DNA of 64,000 bases, from contig VFFE01007859.1 of NCBI GenBank assembly GCA_008921705.1, positions 2,441,021-2,505,020 on the forward strand, read 5' to 3'. The notes beneath the pieces are model-generated. The model searched no databases, was not told the origin of the DNA, and worked only from the letters and a program-made list of their open reading frames with translations. Shown piece after piece: positions 37,401 to 52,100 of this stretch; position 1 is the stretch's first letter; every line of letters starts with the position of its first letter. Both the position numbers and the translations under genes were made by a program. The stretch comes from Burhinus oedicnemus (lineage: Eukaryota; Chordata; Aves; Charadriiformes; Burhinidae).

Positions 37401-40133
37401 TACAGTGCAAGGTGGTTTTGGCTTTCTTTTAGATTGCTGCAGTAACCCGCTTTTGTAATTTGAATCTTCATTATGTGCTACCTAAACAGCTTTTGAATTT
37501 GCATGCACTTAAGCTACTACAATGTTACAAAGGTATTACTAGTAACAATGCAAGCTGTATGAAAAGAAAATTAGCTTAAAAGCCCATTTTGCCCTAAATG
37601 ATGCTGAACAGTAGCTGCTAATGAAAAGCATTATTTTAACAAGAAAGCTGTGGGGGGAAAAAAAAACCTACAGAGAAAAGAATCTCGATGAGATTTTTTT
37701 TAAATTTTGCTGAAACATTCAGGTCACTGATTTAAGTTATGAATGTTTTAAAGAAAACCTGTGTTATTGTGGTGTCCAGCATTTCATATTTTGTAGTTAT
37801 ATTTTCATTGGTATATTGAAATAAAATACACTGTTTGCTTGTGACAACCAGCAGCTAAGTTCAGCTACGTATCCAGAGCACTACGTGTTACTGCTATAAT
37901 ATAGTCAAAATAGTTTTATTTAATGTCAGTGTCAAAGAGTGTTAAATACAGTAAAACAATATAGCTTGACACTGGGTTCATAGGGTTGTAATCACTGTAT
38001 TTTTAATATCGTATATATCTGAATCAGAATCCAATACTTAACCAAACCTAGTCGTCTAATTTCTGAGTAATCTTCAGAGAATTTAAAAAACTTTTTGGAC
38101 TACACATTTAGCTTTTATACAGTGCAGATGAGTGCTTTAGAAGTCCAAGTACTTGGTGGTAATATATACCTATTTCTGCCTGGGGTCAGGGAAGATGCTC
38201 TGCAAGCCCTAGATTTATACATTGCATTACACTCTGCTCTGGAAAACTGAACTGTACAAAGATTAAGTGTCTAGGTAAACATACTGAAAAATTCAAATAG
38301 TCATCTAATTAAAGCAGACATGTTCAGCTTTCATAGAGGCAGTTCCCATCCTTAGGGAAGTGCAGCCTGAGATGCAAAGAGATTTTATTTTGTTTCCTCC
38401 CATAGTGCAGTCAGGATGGGAGTGTGATTATGCAACTGGAAACAAGAAAATAAAAGTGGAGGCAGTCTTCTAGTGCTGAAGGCATCTGCTGTTCCGTCCT
38501 TGTTCCATGAGGTCAGTACTGAACTTCAAAGATGCCTCTCCTTAAACAGAAGGAATTGCATGGAGGCTTTGTCAGGGGAAGAATATCTTGCAGAGAACTC
38601 TCTCTTCCTTAGAAAAGTCGTCATGATCTGATGGACAGGTCATTTGGAGTTAAGAAACCTGTGGTTTATCTTTTAGCTTTTCCAAAGTCAGATAGCAGGT
38701 GAGAAAAGCAAAGTTGCCTCTCCACCTCTGCCTTTTCTTTTTCTTTGACAGAAAACAGTCACTGGAGACTTTCAGAGTTACTATGATATGAATAACAGCA
38801 GGCTGTTGTAATACTTCTGGAATCCCTTTAAAAAATGAGGCTTTGCTAAGTCTGAAGGTACCTGGCACTTGCAGCAGGTAAAAGGGGGCCCATTGGTACC
38901 AATGTAGATCCAGAACTCTGCAGTGGTTCGTGACCGTGCTCAGATGCTTAAATAAGAATGTTCCTTCTTTCCTTTCCTGTGAGAACTAAATTTAAATTGC
39001 TTGTGACTCTGAGTAGATGTGGTTTTGTTTGTTGTTTTTTTTTTTAAGCCAGAAATTAGCTGTTCAAAATTACTCATGTTTCCCTTTTTCTGATGCATAT
39101 TTTTCAAAGCAGCATCCTATGCAGTGAGTTTTCAGACCACTCATTCTTGCCAATTAAATGGAGATGCACCAAAAAAACCAGTAAAAATTACAGGCAATGG
39201 CAGTAGGACAGCAAAAGATGAAGAGGAAAGACTCTTTATTCCTTTGATCCTACCTGTATTTTTCAGAAAGTTTCCTCGTATGCTGGGTGAGGACACTCAA
39301 ATACAGATAGACTGACTCCTTTTAATTGGTAATTAAGACTAATTATAAGTGTTAATTAAATACATGATAAATGTCTTTTTGTCAAGGAGTGTACATTTGA
39401 AGAAATAGGTTTTTTTTAAATGCTAATAAAACTTTCCCAGGCAATTTTATCACTATTTCTTGTTCCCTGTGGTTCCTTTGTTTCTTGAAAATTGCATCAG
39501 TCATACCCATGTCTTTTTTTTTTTTCTGGGTATCAAATACCACTTACGCAGGTGTTACTTAGTTTCTACAACATCTGCCAGTCATTTTTTGTTGTTGTTA
39601 GTTTATCTAACCTGCAGATGGTCATGTTTGCCTGTTTGTGTAGTGCTCCACAAACTCCCCATGCTTGTTCCCTGAGTGCTGCTCTGTGCTTGCTTGCAGG
39701 CACCATCAATTTATCAAACTCAAATAATTTAGGAACAGTTACTTCTTCTTGCAGTAAACAAAAGCAGCTGCACTCTAGCTATCCTTATCTGCATGAATGC
39801 ATAGATTGTAAAGGGCTTTTCTGACAAACAAGACAAAAGTTTAGAATTTCAAACTGGAATTTAGGGCATGTAAGTCAGAATGACTAGACGCTCATGTTTA
39901 GAAACAATATAATAATGCAGAGAATGAATTAGTTACCATAGTAACTGCTTTGTTTTAATAATTTGGTGGGGCAATGAATAGAAGGAGCTCAGAAAGAAGT
40001 AGTAGTACTCTTAATTACATGTTGTGCAATGTGAGTGGCTTTGTTCATTAATATTGAAATTAATTTGATTTTATAACAGATTGAGGAATGGGTGTATAAG
40101 TTTTACTTTGGAAGGGCAGTAAGAACGATTTAC
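31458..40133 (+). other. CtBP intron, with a GC-richer block at about 31960-32720
   Basis: Most is AT-rich and featureless. The block 31960-32720 is visibly GC-richer and includes CCGGCCAAGCCCACCCC, then GACCCGTCAATAAA (a poly(A)-signal-like AATAAA near 32436). It could be an old LTR or other element, but I cannot find its ends or match it to a family. Confidence 0.45.
36923..36972 (+). repeat. 25-bp tandem duplication, two imperfect copies
   Basis: The units at 36923-36947 and 36948-36972 both start AAGCAGA, contain TTCTATG and end in an AGCCC/AACCC-like block. A third start (AAG) follows. The two copies differ at about five positions. Confidence 0.85.
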
Positions 40134-40156
40134 AGGGGGGGTTTCATTCTCCTCCT

Positions 40157-40182
40157 CCCCACCCCCCACCCCGCCCTCCCCC
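40157..40182 (-). other. G-quadruplex motif (minus strand), five G runs with one-base loops
   Basis: The plus strand shows C runs of 4, 6, 4, 3 and 5 separated by single bases (A, A, G, T) at 40157-40182. The minus strand is therefore G5-A-G3-C-G4-T-G6-T-G4, which satisfies the G3+N1 rule with all loops one base long. A G7 run (40134-40140) lies just upstream on the plus strand. No gene adjoins it. Confidence 0.85.
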
Positions 40183-40189
40183 GGAAAAA

Positions 40190-43100
40190 ATGTGATCACA
40201 TTTTACATTTGATTATGGCAACACAGATTATCGATTTCTTAACAATAAAACATGCTCAATATGTTGCATTGTAAGTGTGACTTCAGTCTACGTGCTGTGA
40301 TTTGTTGCCTGGCAGTTGTTGGCAGCCTAGCAACATGCTTCAGTTCAGAACTGCGAAAGGATAAAAACACCCAAAGTTAGGAGTTACAGGGAAGGTGTCT
40401 CAGTACTTCAAAGCCCATCTAAAATCATCAGCACCTTGAAATCCCTTTGTACTTTATGGATGAAATTTAAGTTTCTTCCGCACTTTAAGATCGTCTTCAT
40501 TTTCTGTCCTCTTGCAGGCTTGAGCATTTTGTGCTTAGACAAGGCAGGATCCTCAAGGAGAATTAGCTCTTTTGGAAACAGATGCACATCAAGCAGGCCT
40601 TCTGATCTTATAGACAGCATACATCAGCTGCACCCAGTTTTGCAGAAAGATAGTGGGCACGATGGTGCTTTATTCAAGAAATTCATGTGCATTGCCTCCT
40701 GTCCCAGCATCTGTCATAAGGCAACAGTTGGCTGGGCCTGAGATGCCTGTGTGCTGGTGAGTCAGTACGTGTCTGGGGACTGGCTGGTGTCATGGAAGGG
40801 ACTACTGCTCGTGTCCTACCACAGCCTTTCACAAAGTGGGGCCTCTAATTTGAGTCTGTCTTCTCATTTGGATGGGATTTTTTGGTGGTGTGTTTTTTTT
40901 TTTTTTTTAACCTTAATGAACCTTGCAGGAACTTAATTCTCCTTGAGACTACTGGCGTCTTTTGCTTGAAATTGGCTAGCGAGTTAAGGATTTAATTAAG
41001 GAGGGCCTAGCAGGTAGATGGACAGACACAATTACATAAGTCTGGTTGTCTTTGAAAATCTGTTTAAAAGGTGCTCAGATATTACATACAGAAACAAGAA
41101 GTGCCACCTGGTCATTCCTTGGCCAAGGAAGTGCCTTCTAGCGCTGGACTCAAATCATGTTCACTCCCTAGACCAGGGAGTCTTAAAGTTGTTTCTGCAA
41201 AGTGGCACTGTGTTTAACTGGCTACTAAGGAGGTAAGAGTGCCTGCCCAGGAACAGGTAAACTTTGTGTTCTAGATCATCATCAGTCCAAAGATGTTTAG
41301 TTTTTTGAAGGGAGGTTCATTACCCTTTCTGTGTGGTTTGCTGTCTGTGTTCCAGGTAGAGCAAGATCAATTCATTGTGCCAAAAAAAGAAGGGATAACT
41401 GAGCTCGGTAATGCGTGCTCTAACTCAGGAAGGGAAATTCAAGCTTGTCCTCCCTGTTTTGGTACTTTTGTGTACATAATTTTGTGGACGGAGATGTAGA
41501 ACTCTGGACTGTTTCTTTTCTTCAAGGTGAGGAGCCCATGGCTGGCCTATTCTTGTCCCTGCCTCCTCCTCTCTAGTCTCACAAGAAACTTGCCCTGGTA
41601 AAGTATTCCTAAAACCAGCGTATCATACCTCCAGGCCCATGTTTTCTTCATTCTTCCCTTACCTCTTAGCTGTATCTTAATAAAATTAAATTGCAATGTT
41701 TTTTAAATAGATACTAGCCTGGTTTGAACTCTTCTTGGGTCCTAATCCTTCACTGGAATTCTGAAATTCTTGTTAATATAATCTTAAAGTTTACAAAATC
41801 CTTTCCTGTTTAATTTTTGAGTGTCAGTCTGTGAAACTTCCCAAAATGTCAGAAGATTAGATGAGTTTTGCTCTTTGTCCAAGATGTTGATGCATGAAAA
41901 TAAAAGGGAGTTCATTCCAGAGCTGAAAACATCCAATGAAGAATTTTTTTAGTCAGTTGCTCCTTTTATCTGTGTTAACCATAAATCAGTGGTTGTTTTA
42001 TAGCCACCTTGTGATTACAGCAATCAACAAATGCATGGTTGCATCCTGGAATAGTTGGTGAAATCAACTTTAGAGCAACTCCTTAAAGACCCTGGTATAC
42101 CAAGGTAATAGCAGTAGTACATCTGGTCATAAAGAAAGAAAAGAGTGCGGTGCTGCAGTCAAACGTGGTCTTTAGCTACCTTTTTTCCCCCTGCAATTCT
42201 GGGCCTCCTTTTCATTGTTTTTCTGGTTTCCTTTTCTAATGAGGAAATAAAATCACTTCTATTCCATTCCTTGTTTTCTAATGTTTGTTAAAGTATTCTT
42301 TGGGATATATTCATTTTGTTTGGTGATACACAAGTGGATTTCCACTGGAAATCACCTATCATTAGATGTTAATTTTTTTTTTTAATTTTAATGTTCAAGT
42401 CTTTCATTTGCTCTGATTTTTATTGCCTTAGTCCTTTATGAATGGAAGCACTGCAAATATGTTCCTAAAAGCATAGTTTTCTATGTAGCTGAAAAATATT
42501 TAATTGTTTACTGAATGCTCAATTATAGTCCTTTTAGATGAAGAAGACTTGAAGCTTTTTGCAAACAGCGGTATTGACATGATTTAGCTGGGAAAACATT
42601 AAGTACTATGCTGAAAGAACCACCTCTGCTGACGTTGGCTTATGTTCCCAAAAGCTAGCAAGTCTGGAGACTTGTGTTGTCAAATATGGTAGATCGTTCC
42701 ATCTCTTGTACTGTCTGTGCATAATTAACTGGAGGAAACCCATGTTACCAGCATATGTTTTGGTCTCCACTTCTGAGTTCCGCATGGAAAGCACTCCTGC
42801 CCCTAAGTTGTGGATTCCTCCTTTTACCAAAAAAACCCAACCAATGGGGTTTCCATGTCAGCTCCACTGGTTGTGCCAATGGCTTGTGAGATGCAAGCTT
42901 TGGTCTTCCCTGAGTCATGGATTGCTCCAGAAGCATGATCGACTTGTGCCTGCCTGACATGATGGAATCATTTAATTGGAAAACATACTTGCTGGACAAA
43001 GACTTTTGGATTGTTCCAAATAAAAGCCTTATATTATAAAAGCTCTCTTTTACATGATTTTCAGGCAAGTTTCTCCTTTTGTGGTCATAAATTTTAACAG

Positions 43101-46100
43101 ATTTCAGGTAGGAAGATGGAGTTCAAAGAAAAAAAAAAAAAAGTACTTTCTTTAGCCTCATTCTATACCAAGTCAGTTATGAAGGCTTGATTTAACAGGA
43201 AAAGTTTGTATTATTAATTGTGATAATTGAGCCCAGTTAGCACAGACAAGGGAACACTATGATATTTTGGAGTATCTATTTTTAATAACTTTATATATCC
43301 TTCAAAATGCCTTTAAAGTATATGTGAGTATACATACACACTATAGATCCCTTGAAAATGTAACCAAATAATTTGTATCCAAAAATAACATTTTATTAAA
43401 ATGCTGTGTTTAAACATATAGTTATGGTATTCCTGCCACTTGTCTCCTTAGTCTTGGAGTTACTATGACATCTGATTTGCTTCCAGAGTTTATTTCTATT
43501 CTTTGTCGTTGTTGTTGCTTTGCTTGCACAGTTTTCTGGTCTGGATCCAGTTTGTACCTGTTCCCCTTTCTGTTTTTCCTTCATGCCTGAGTACTGCAGA
43601 GCTTGTTGTTTTATCAAAGCTAGTGCTCTGGTTCCTGGAATTCATCTCCTGTTTACAACACTTCTGTAGGTCAGGACTACCATGAAGTACAGAAATTAAA
43701 GGTTTATCAGCATTTCTTTATAGGACCATAGAGGTATGTTTTCTGTTGAAAATTTTATTTAATTTGGCGTTATAGTTGAACTACACTTACATCCTGTATA
43801 ATAGGAGGTTGATTTATTAGTAGCAGTTAATTTAAAAGGCTGCTGGATACTTCCCCTTTCCTTCTGCAGTATGAGTGGGGTTTTTTCTGTCTTTTTAGAA
43901 GTTTTCAAATGTAGCTGAAGCATGGGACAGATCCTGACTTAAGTTGCCAGGTTTACAGATGCCACTGCTTTTATAAACCTTAAATTGTCTTTTAAGTAAA
44001 CACTTCATAAAACAGTAGAAGCAGAGTTTTCATCATTTGTAGAAAGTCCATAAATTCATAGTTAATTTAGCTGGGCTACTTCGTTGTATGAAAGGTTAAA
44101 TTAATCTAAGACAATTTAGCTTGAAAAAACTGCGAAAGCATCAGATATTATCTAAATGTATTGAAACCTGGAAATCTCTAGAGAAGTAATTCTATGCAAA
44201 AATTCCTTAACTGTGAAGGACAGAGCAGGGGGAGGGAGGGAAAGCTAAAATTATAAATAAAAGCAAGTTCAAGCTATCATCATATCCTTCACATTACTAG
44301 TATAATCTGTATTGTAGATTGGCAGTAATGCCTGGCTATTTTGTCTAACCATCCAAAACAGGACAACATTGTTCTCCCTGTTGACATGTGCATAATGTTT
44401 TTGGTGTTTTCTTTTAATGACACATTTCTCTTTCTATCAATTACATTTTAATTACATTAGGTCCTTCTAGTAGCATTAAATGATTATGGGGTGAGACAAT
44501 AAAAACTTATTTAGTGTAAAGGTATAGGTTTGAAGGGAGCTAACTTAAAAAAAAAAAAAAAAAGGGCAATATTCATCTGCTGATGACCATTCAAGAAATG
44601 AGAAATGCTGACATTATTGTCAATGTTTTGTCTTTTATGACACTTAAAACCAGGACTTTGAACGAGGTGCTTTCAAGCATAGGTTTGGTGTTCCATCGTC
44701 AGTCGTGACCTGTGATGCTAATTTTGTTTTTAAGTATGGTGTCCACAAATTGTAAAGTATTAACAAATTTTTTTAATATTTAACTCAAATCAGAGACACT
44801 AATTCAGTTTATTTTACTTGCTGAAAGTTTTTTTTTATTTCATCTCTACAGAAGGTAATGGTAAGCTAGAACTTTGTCATTCTAGGTTTATTTAAGAATC
44901 GTATTGATCATGTTATCACCAAGTAGAGAATTAGCATAGCTGCTGCTAAGATAAAAATATATCTAGACTTGAGGTTTCAGCAATTAGTGAGGTTATTTTA
45001 AGATACAATCACCATTTGAAGACGTTCCATTAATGCTTAAGATTTTCATATTTTTTTTAAATGGCAGAAGATTTGATAGAAACATTTAGTGTGTGCTGGA
45101 TGGGGATGTTTTCAGAACTCAGTTTCTCTGAAGCTTAGCTATAATCCTCAGTGGGGTTTTTTTGTTTGTTTTTTTAAATTACATGGCAATACCTCTTCTC
45201 CAAAAGCCTTTAACTGGTTGAAAATAGAGTGGAAGAAAATTAAGGACTGCATGATAAACTTAGGTGTCACTCACTGAATTCATCATTAGTCAATTCAGAA
45301 ATGATAGTGGAAAATGCATTTATTAGAATTACAGAATTTATAATGAGATATCTGTACCTCCATCATGGTATCTACAAAATACCATAAACGTTTTGTGTAG
45401 CAATTGAGCAGAAGCATGGCTAGCTGCTAGCTAAATCAGATAATTGGGAAACTCTTAATCTTTCAGATATATTCTCTGGCCAATTTATTTTCTCCTACTT
45501 CTTATTTTCTTATGTGTTTTTACTGTGTTTCAAAATAAAGAAAAAATATACTAACCTCATGTTTCAGGAACACAGCAACATCCATGATATTTTAATTAAA
45601 TCACAAATTGCTGACAGTATATTGATTATTGATCTTGGAGCTGGAGCCTAAATTGGAACCAGCCTGTCTGTATTCTGGCCTCTTCAGAGTTTGCTATCAG
45701 CCAAATGAGAGTAAACAAGTTAAAAAAAGCTAGCGTGGTTTGAAGATGAGAACTTACAACAGAATTAAGTTATGCACTCAGGATTTTTTCAGTTTGCTGA
45801 TCTGATTTGAAGGTTGCCTGCTTCAGATCCAAGCTATGTGTGGCATCCCGTGAAGACCAGGGAGGCTGGTGTGGGCTGTTGTAGTTGAAAGTAGGTGCCT
45901 TTAGGGGAGCGGTTCGGGACTTGCCTGGAGTTTCTGTTGTTCTTCATGGACTGTATGTGGTTCCAACTGGCAGGTCTGGTAGAGAGCAATAATGTTTCTC
46001 ATTGGGAAAGTCTTGATGAGCTATGCTTGAAAAAGTACCTGAGTCAGCGTCGCACTCTACGCTATTGATAGTCAGAACATCAAGTCCCTTTCTGGGAATA

Positions 46101-49100
46101 AGCATGAAGATTTTGACCTACTTTAATGAAAGTGTAGCAGTTAAAACATTCTCCTCAGCCCTAGGTTAGAAAGCAGCGCTCCTACTTCCCGCAAATGTGC
46201 CTGAAACCCCTCGCCTGTTATCTCTGCAAATCTGTTTCTGTTCTCAATGTGATAACCAGCAGGCATGAAGTGAAACTGCTGCTGTAGGTGTAGAAAGCAT
46301 TTCTTCACAAATCAGGTGAGTTATGAAACTCCTTACTGCAGGATATCGTAGGTTACTAAAGTTTCATGAGGGTTGAAAAAGTGAGTAGGTATGTTTGTGG
46401 AAGAAAAATCCACTGGGGTTGCTGAAACGCTTCTGATTCCCACATCTCCTGAACTGCAAATCGAGAGGAGAGGTTCTGGAGATGAATTACTGGTCTTGCC
46501 CTTTTCTCATATTCTTTTTCTCACTGTTATTTTTCTCAATCTAGCAGCAGGAAAAAAACGCTATTGAGCAAGACAGAGCTTTGGTCTGAACCCATCACAA
46601 GCTTTTCTTGGACCCTTGGTTGTGGAAGGCTTCTCTTTTACTCAGCCAAACTTACTAGAACTTTGGAAGGTCCTTCTCCCGTACTTTGAGGCTACCAGCC
46701 TCATTAGCCTCATTATTAGAGTCAAAAATTAAAGTAACACTGCCCACTTGCAGTTCATCGGTATACTAACCCAGCATATCAATGTCTAGGACCTCAGGTA
46801 TGTGTTGCTGTGCATTTCTAATAATTTTCCATTAGGCTTGTCAGTGCAAAAAATAGTGCTTTTCACTACTTCAGATATATGTTTTATAGATGTTGGAAGA
46901 AATATAATTTTAGAGACCGCTTCCAAGTTTGCTTTTTTTGTGTCTGACTTAGAACTGCTGAAGTGTTTAAAGAAAGAGAGGCAGGATACCTAAAAATAAA
47001 GAAAAATAAAAAATGGTCTTCTGTATCAGCTGCCTATGGTAATGCACAACACATAGATGATGTATGTAAGAAATCTATGATCAGATTTCTAGAAGCGGTA
47101 TGGTATGTGATTACAGACACAGGAGAACAGAACAGGGCTTAACCAGCTGTGCTTAGAGTCCTTTTGGAAGCAATTTCCCACTGTAGTTATTTCCTTAGCT
47201 GTGAAAGGATGATACTTTTACTGTCTGAGGCTTTACAGCAAGGTGAAAAGTCTATATATAGTTCAAAAAAAACCCCAACCCCCACAAACTATTACAGAAT
47301 AATGCTGCTTAGTATTTAATAATTTGTCTATCCAAATAACTGTCTCTATTAAGGAATAATTGAAACATATTTACGGAGAAAATTTGAAAGAAAATAATAG
47401 CATTATCAAGCTAAAAAGCTATAACGCATAATTATTATATACTTACTTCATGATTCAGCAGTTGAGCTGTTTTTGTGCATGTAAATGATTTTTACTTAAT
47501 GGATTATTGCAGCACTTCTGAGCAAGCAGCGCAGGACTCTCCGAAGGGCATACCTTGAGGACACTGCAGCAGCAATATTTTGCTGTGTCACTAGATTTTA
47601 TCATGCGTAAAGGACAGATTCTTTTATACTTGGGAGTTTTCAAATGGAAACTATTGTTACATTTCTGTACAATAATTTTAAAAGTCCTTAAAAACAAATT
47701 GGTTCTATCAGTCCAGTTTTTTGTCCTTTCATTTAAATATTGCTTCATCAAGTGTCTAAGTATAACAGCAGTTATATAAACTACATCAAGAAAATGAGGA
47801 AACTTATGAGTACTTCTTACAAGAATACTACGAGTGATATTTTATTTCCTTTTTTTGAAGCAGGAGTAATAAAAATATAAGTGGATTTTAGTTTACTGTT
47901 ACAGTGCTCTATGGCTGTCAAGTGCTATTACTAAAAAATACTCTGTTGATTTTATTGCTTTAGTAATACAGTTACAAGAACCACTTTACTAGAGTTCTCC
48001 AAGATTTCTAATGTGTTTGAGAGTTAATACATGGAAATAATTTCTTAGGTTCGGACTGCATCCAGTACTTCAGGAAAGTGATCTTTCTAAACAGCCTGAG
48101 ATTTACGTACTAGATAAAGGAGGTATGGTTTCATTAGGATGAGATTTATCTCTGGAAGAAAATTTAAAATGTCATTACCAGTAAATTGCATTGAACTGAG
48201 AATCACACCCTAAAATAAGGATGCCGATGCAAATATTAACTATCTACAGGAAAAGGGGGTGAGGTGTCATTTCTAGAACAGTTTATCAGTCTCAGAGATG
48301 GTTTCAATTACAACTGTGTGTCTGTGCCAACCATTCTTTATATCCCTAAATGTGTAAAATCTGCATGACAGATCTATAGGCCAACAGAATATAGTTTTGT
48401 GTTAACTTGGGTTGGTTTGGTTTTTTTTTTTTGAAGAACAACATCTTTCTACTGAACTGATAAAGTTGAGGGAAGAATGGGAAAAGGTCTGGTAAAGTCG
48501 TGGTATTTCTGATTGAGCCTGTAATGTTGGTCCAAGAAATAATAGATCTACAGAGAGATGTGAAGATGGAATGAAGCTGGTATGACTGTTTTCCTTGGCC
48601 CTCCCCCGAACATCTACATGATAAAAGGAAACTTCTTGTTGAACTTGAGTCAAAGAAATCAAAACAAACATGCCTACATAAAAGAACCTGATCCCCAGCT
48701 AAAGGGTAACTTTCTGCTTTATTGAAATGTAATCTCTCACGTTGTTGAAGCATAATTAATACTAATACAAAATTTTGGTGCTTGACAAGATGCTGTTTAA
48801 TGTCTGTATTACCAAAACTGCATTACCATTTTCACTACTGTTGATAGCAGTTGATAATACTGCTGGCAGTTTCAGTGAGGAGATGCCAGTTTAGCAGCCC
48901 CATGGGTGGAAGTACCTTTTGACTTTGATCCACAAAAGGCGGCTTGAAAAATTCTGCGGAGATTTGCTGTTTGCTGTATGAACTTCTTTAAAATTCAGAA
49001 TATTTGACCAGAATTTAGCAGTGATGTGATGAGCCAAAGTTAAGCTAGCTTGTTAGTCAGTGGAGGAAGAAAGATAGTCTGTAAAGTGATTAGAATTTTA

Positions 49101-52100
49101 CTTGAGATGACATGATCTGGAAGTTTCTATCTTTTCCAATCAAATATAAAGGAACTTCTAGTTTGAGGAAGGTACTTTGTTTAGTTGCTTTGGGTGGCAG
49201 GAAGGAACTGAGCCTAAGGAGGGCTCAGATCAACTTCTTTGGATCTGAAGTTTAGATGGGAGAGCAGTTATTCTTGAAAGCTACCCTGTTGGCTCTGTTC
49301 CTGTATCTTCACAGTAGAGGTAACTCTTTATTCCTGCATCGGAGTGCATTAAGGACCCTAAGTGTTTCTTCGGCTCTTGACTGTGCTGTATTTTTACTAT
49401 TCAGAACATTACATTCTAGAGCTCTGAAAGCAACGCTTCTTAAAAGTAGTACGTGTGCTTACTTTTCAAAGGGAGACGAGGAAAAATCTGTTGTGTGTTT
49501 ATGCCTAAACCTAGGTTTTGCAGTCATGTTGCAGTGCATCCACACTGCAAACAATTTTTCAAAATTTGGTATTACTTTAACATTAAGAGGTTGAATTGCT
49601 TTATTTTAATTGAGACCCTTGTAAGTTGCAGTCATACTGCCTATAATTATTCTGTACTTTAATTTTCATTTGGAGCTGTCTTTTGTGTCGTTGACAGTTA
49701 TATGTTCCAGTTATAGTTTATATACCCTTGCTTTCCTTAATACTTAACTGTTTCTAATTCTACATTTCCCCATGTAGTCCACATACCAGCCATTCTTGGG
49801 TTTTCTGCCTACCCCTGTTCCCTTTAAAATAAGTCACGTATCAGATATTTTTGTTTCCCTTTAAGTCTGATATTTTGGTGGCCCTCTTCCTCCTTGTATC
49901 AGAATCCAGTTGCATCATCTCAACTGATTTTACCAGCAACCTGATTTCTTATGCTTCTTCACACAGTAACATTTAATTATGTGTTGCATCAGTTTGCTTG
50001 ATAGATAAAAGGAAGAACATTTCTTATGTCTTGAATGAGGAAGTTAGTACAGTTTAAACATTGTAAAGGCATGCCATCTGCAAAGAAAGAAGACAGTATG
50101 TTTTCCTTGAGAATGTATTAAAAAAAAAAAAGGCAGTGTGCATGCGCTATCGGAGCACTTCCATCACTTGTATAAGGTACGTAAAAGGCATCCCAAATAT
50201 ACTTCAATTTTTCAGGTAGATACTTCATTTATAAAACTGGCACAAAATGAAAAACACTGGTACAAAAAATTTGCGTATTTGAAGGCACATGCGGACAAAC
50301 CTACAGAAACAATTCTCTGAAGCTTCAGCCTCAACTTAGGTCCTTATCTCAGGGACCTGCCTGACCAGATTCCAGAGCTGCATGTCTCCTGGTCATTATT
50401 TCTTCTGTGTGTTATATTTTATGTATATTTCCATCTGGGTGTATCAATGAGGCAGAATGCCTGCTCTGAGTAAGCACTTTGGATTCCATCTCAAAACTCT
50501 GCTTTAATCAATATCGTTTACAGTGATAGAGTGCTGTGTAGAGTCTCCTTTTCTTGTCTAACCTCAGCCAGGAAATACAACAGATGGGTTTCACCGTGCT
50601 TTTTTGGCAAGGAGTAGCATGAAAATAGAAATAAACCTTATTACATATGTGCTTCTCAGCACGATGCTTGTAATGTGCAATAAATATCACTAAAAAAGTG
50701 CAAACTTATTGCCAGTTAACCATTAATCAGGGGGGAGAAAAAAGTTTAATAGAATGAGCTTGAAAGCAAATGCATCTTAACCTTTACATTAAAAACTGGT
50801 AGTAGGGCGGTTTTTTCTTCTGTGTAGACATGTGCTTGCACAGAGACAGTATATCTCAATATACTGTCATGAAATGGAAGAAGATGCAGTTATGTCTTTT
50901 TCCAGAAACAGCAAATCCACTGTTGCATGAGCAATATAACAAAATACATAATATACAACAGACTAAAGAAAGTAATATAATTAGAAGACAAAATAACACA
51001 TCTAAAGTTTTGTTAAAAACAAAATTAATTTTCATGAGTTACCAATTAACATTTTAAATAATCTGAAATCTGCCAATACATGTAAATCACGTGGGCCTGT
51101 TAAGATACTTGGTATATTCAAGAAAACTGTAACATGTTTTCTGAGCTTCAGATGATAGAACTTTTGTCAAGGCATTTGAGGTGATAAAAGTTGATACTGT
51201 AAAATACTTCCAGCTGCAATGGAGACGATACAGGTAGTCTTTGGTTGCCTGTATGGGGTGAGAATCTTGGGTACATTGGTATCTCTGCTGTGTATCCTGT
51301 CACACTGGAGACGCACGGGGGAAAGTTTCAGTGATTCAGCTGCTCTGTAGGGTTTTTGGAGGTCATGGATGGGGATGTGTGTTTATCCAGTACTAACAGC
51401 AAGACTGTATTTTAATAATGATTCATTCAGCCTATTGAGCAACTCAATTCTTAGACTACTTTCTGTATGTTAGTATACCAAGTGATTTATTTTAGTTTAA
51501 AATCCTATCAACTAAGATAAATAAAAGCTTAAAAATACCTTTAGAGATTAATGGATGCTTGACTTCTTTGGATGAGGCTAGATTTCTGTGCTCTGTGTGA
51601 GATGCTGCATTCTGCTGGATAATGCACTGCAGTTCTACTCAGGACTGGACAGTATGTCCATGCCCCTAAAACAATTTCTTCTTCACCTCTGAAGAGACTT
51701 CTTCAAATCTCTTCTTCAAGGAGAGACTAATCTCAGTGCCACCCTAGAGTATGTCATGAAATTCAAGACCTTTCATGTTCTGCCTTGATATATGGGAGTT
51801 TATATAGATTCTAGTGGTGATCCTGGTCATTCTTTATTCCCCAATGGCTCATGCAACCTTCTCTGACCCACCATAGACCCATCAGCCATGTCAAGCATTC
51901 CCTAAAAAACCAACATGGTCTTGTTTAGGTAACTGGGTACCTGTTCTAGTCTAAAGGAAAAATTGATGTCAACAGTTCATCCTTCCTGTTCAATGCTTTC
52001 ATCGTTTCACTGATGTCAATTATGTGTACTTCTACTAATATTAGTGAAGAAAACAGTTAAGATTCAACCATAGCTATTCATATAATCCAAGAGCAACTGA

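Noticed and set aside
42745..43068. 107-codon minus-strand frame overlapping plus-strand frames
   Set aside because: Frames on both strands overlap here, as expected from a GC-richer patch. No domain is recognised.
48346..48753. 135-codon minus-strand frame
   Set aside because: It includes a lysine string from a T run and overlaps another frame. There is no family signature or plausible splice context.
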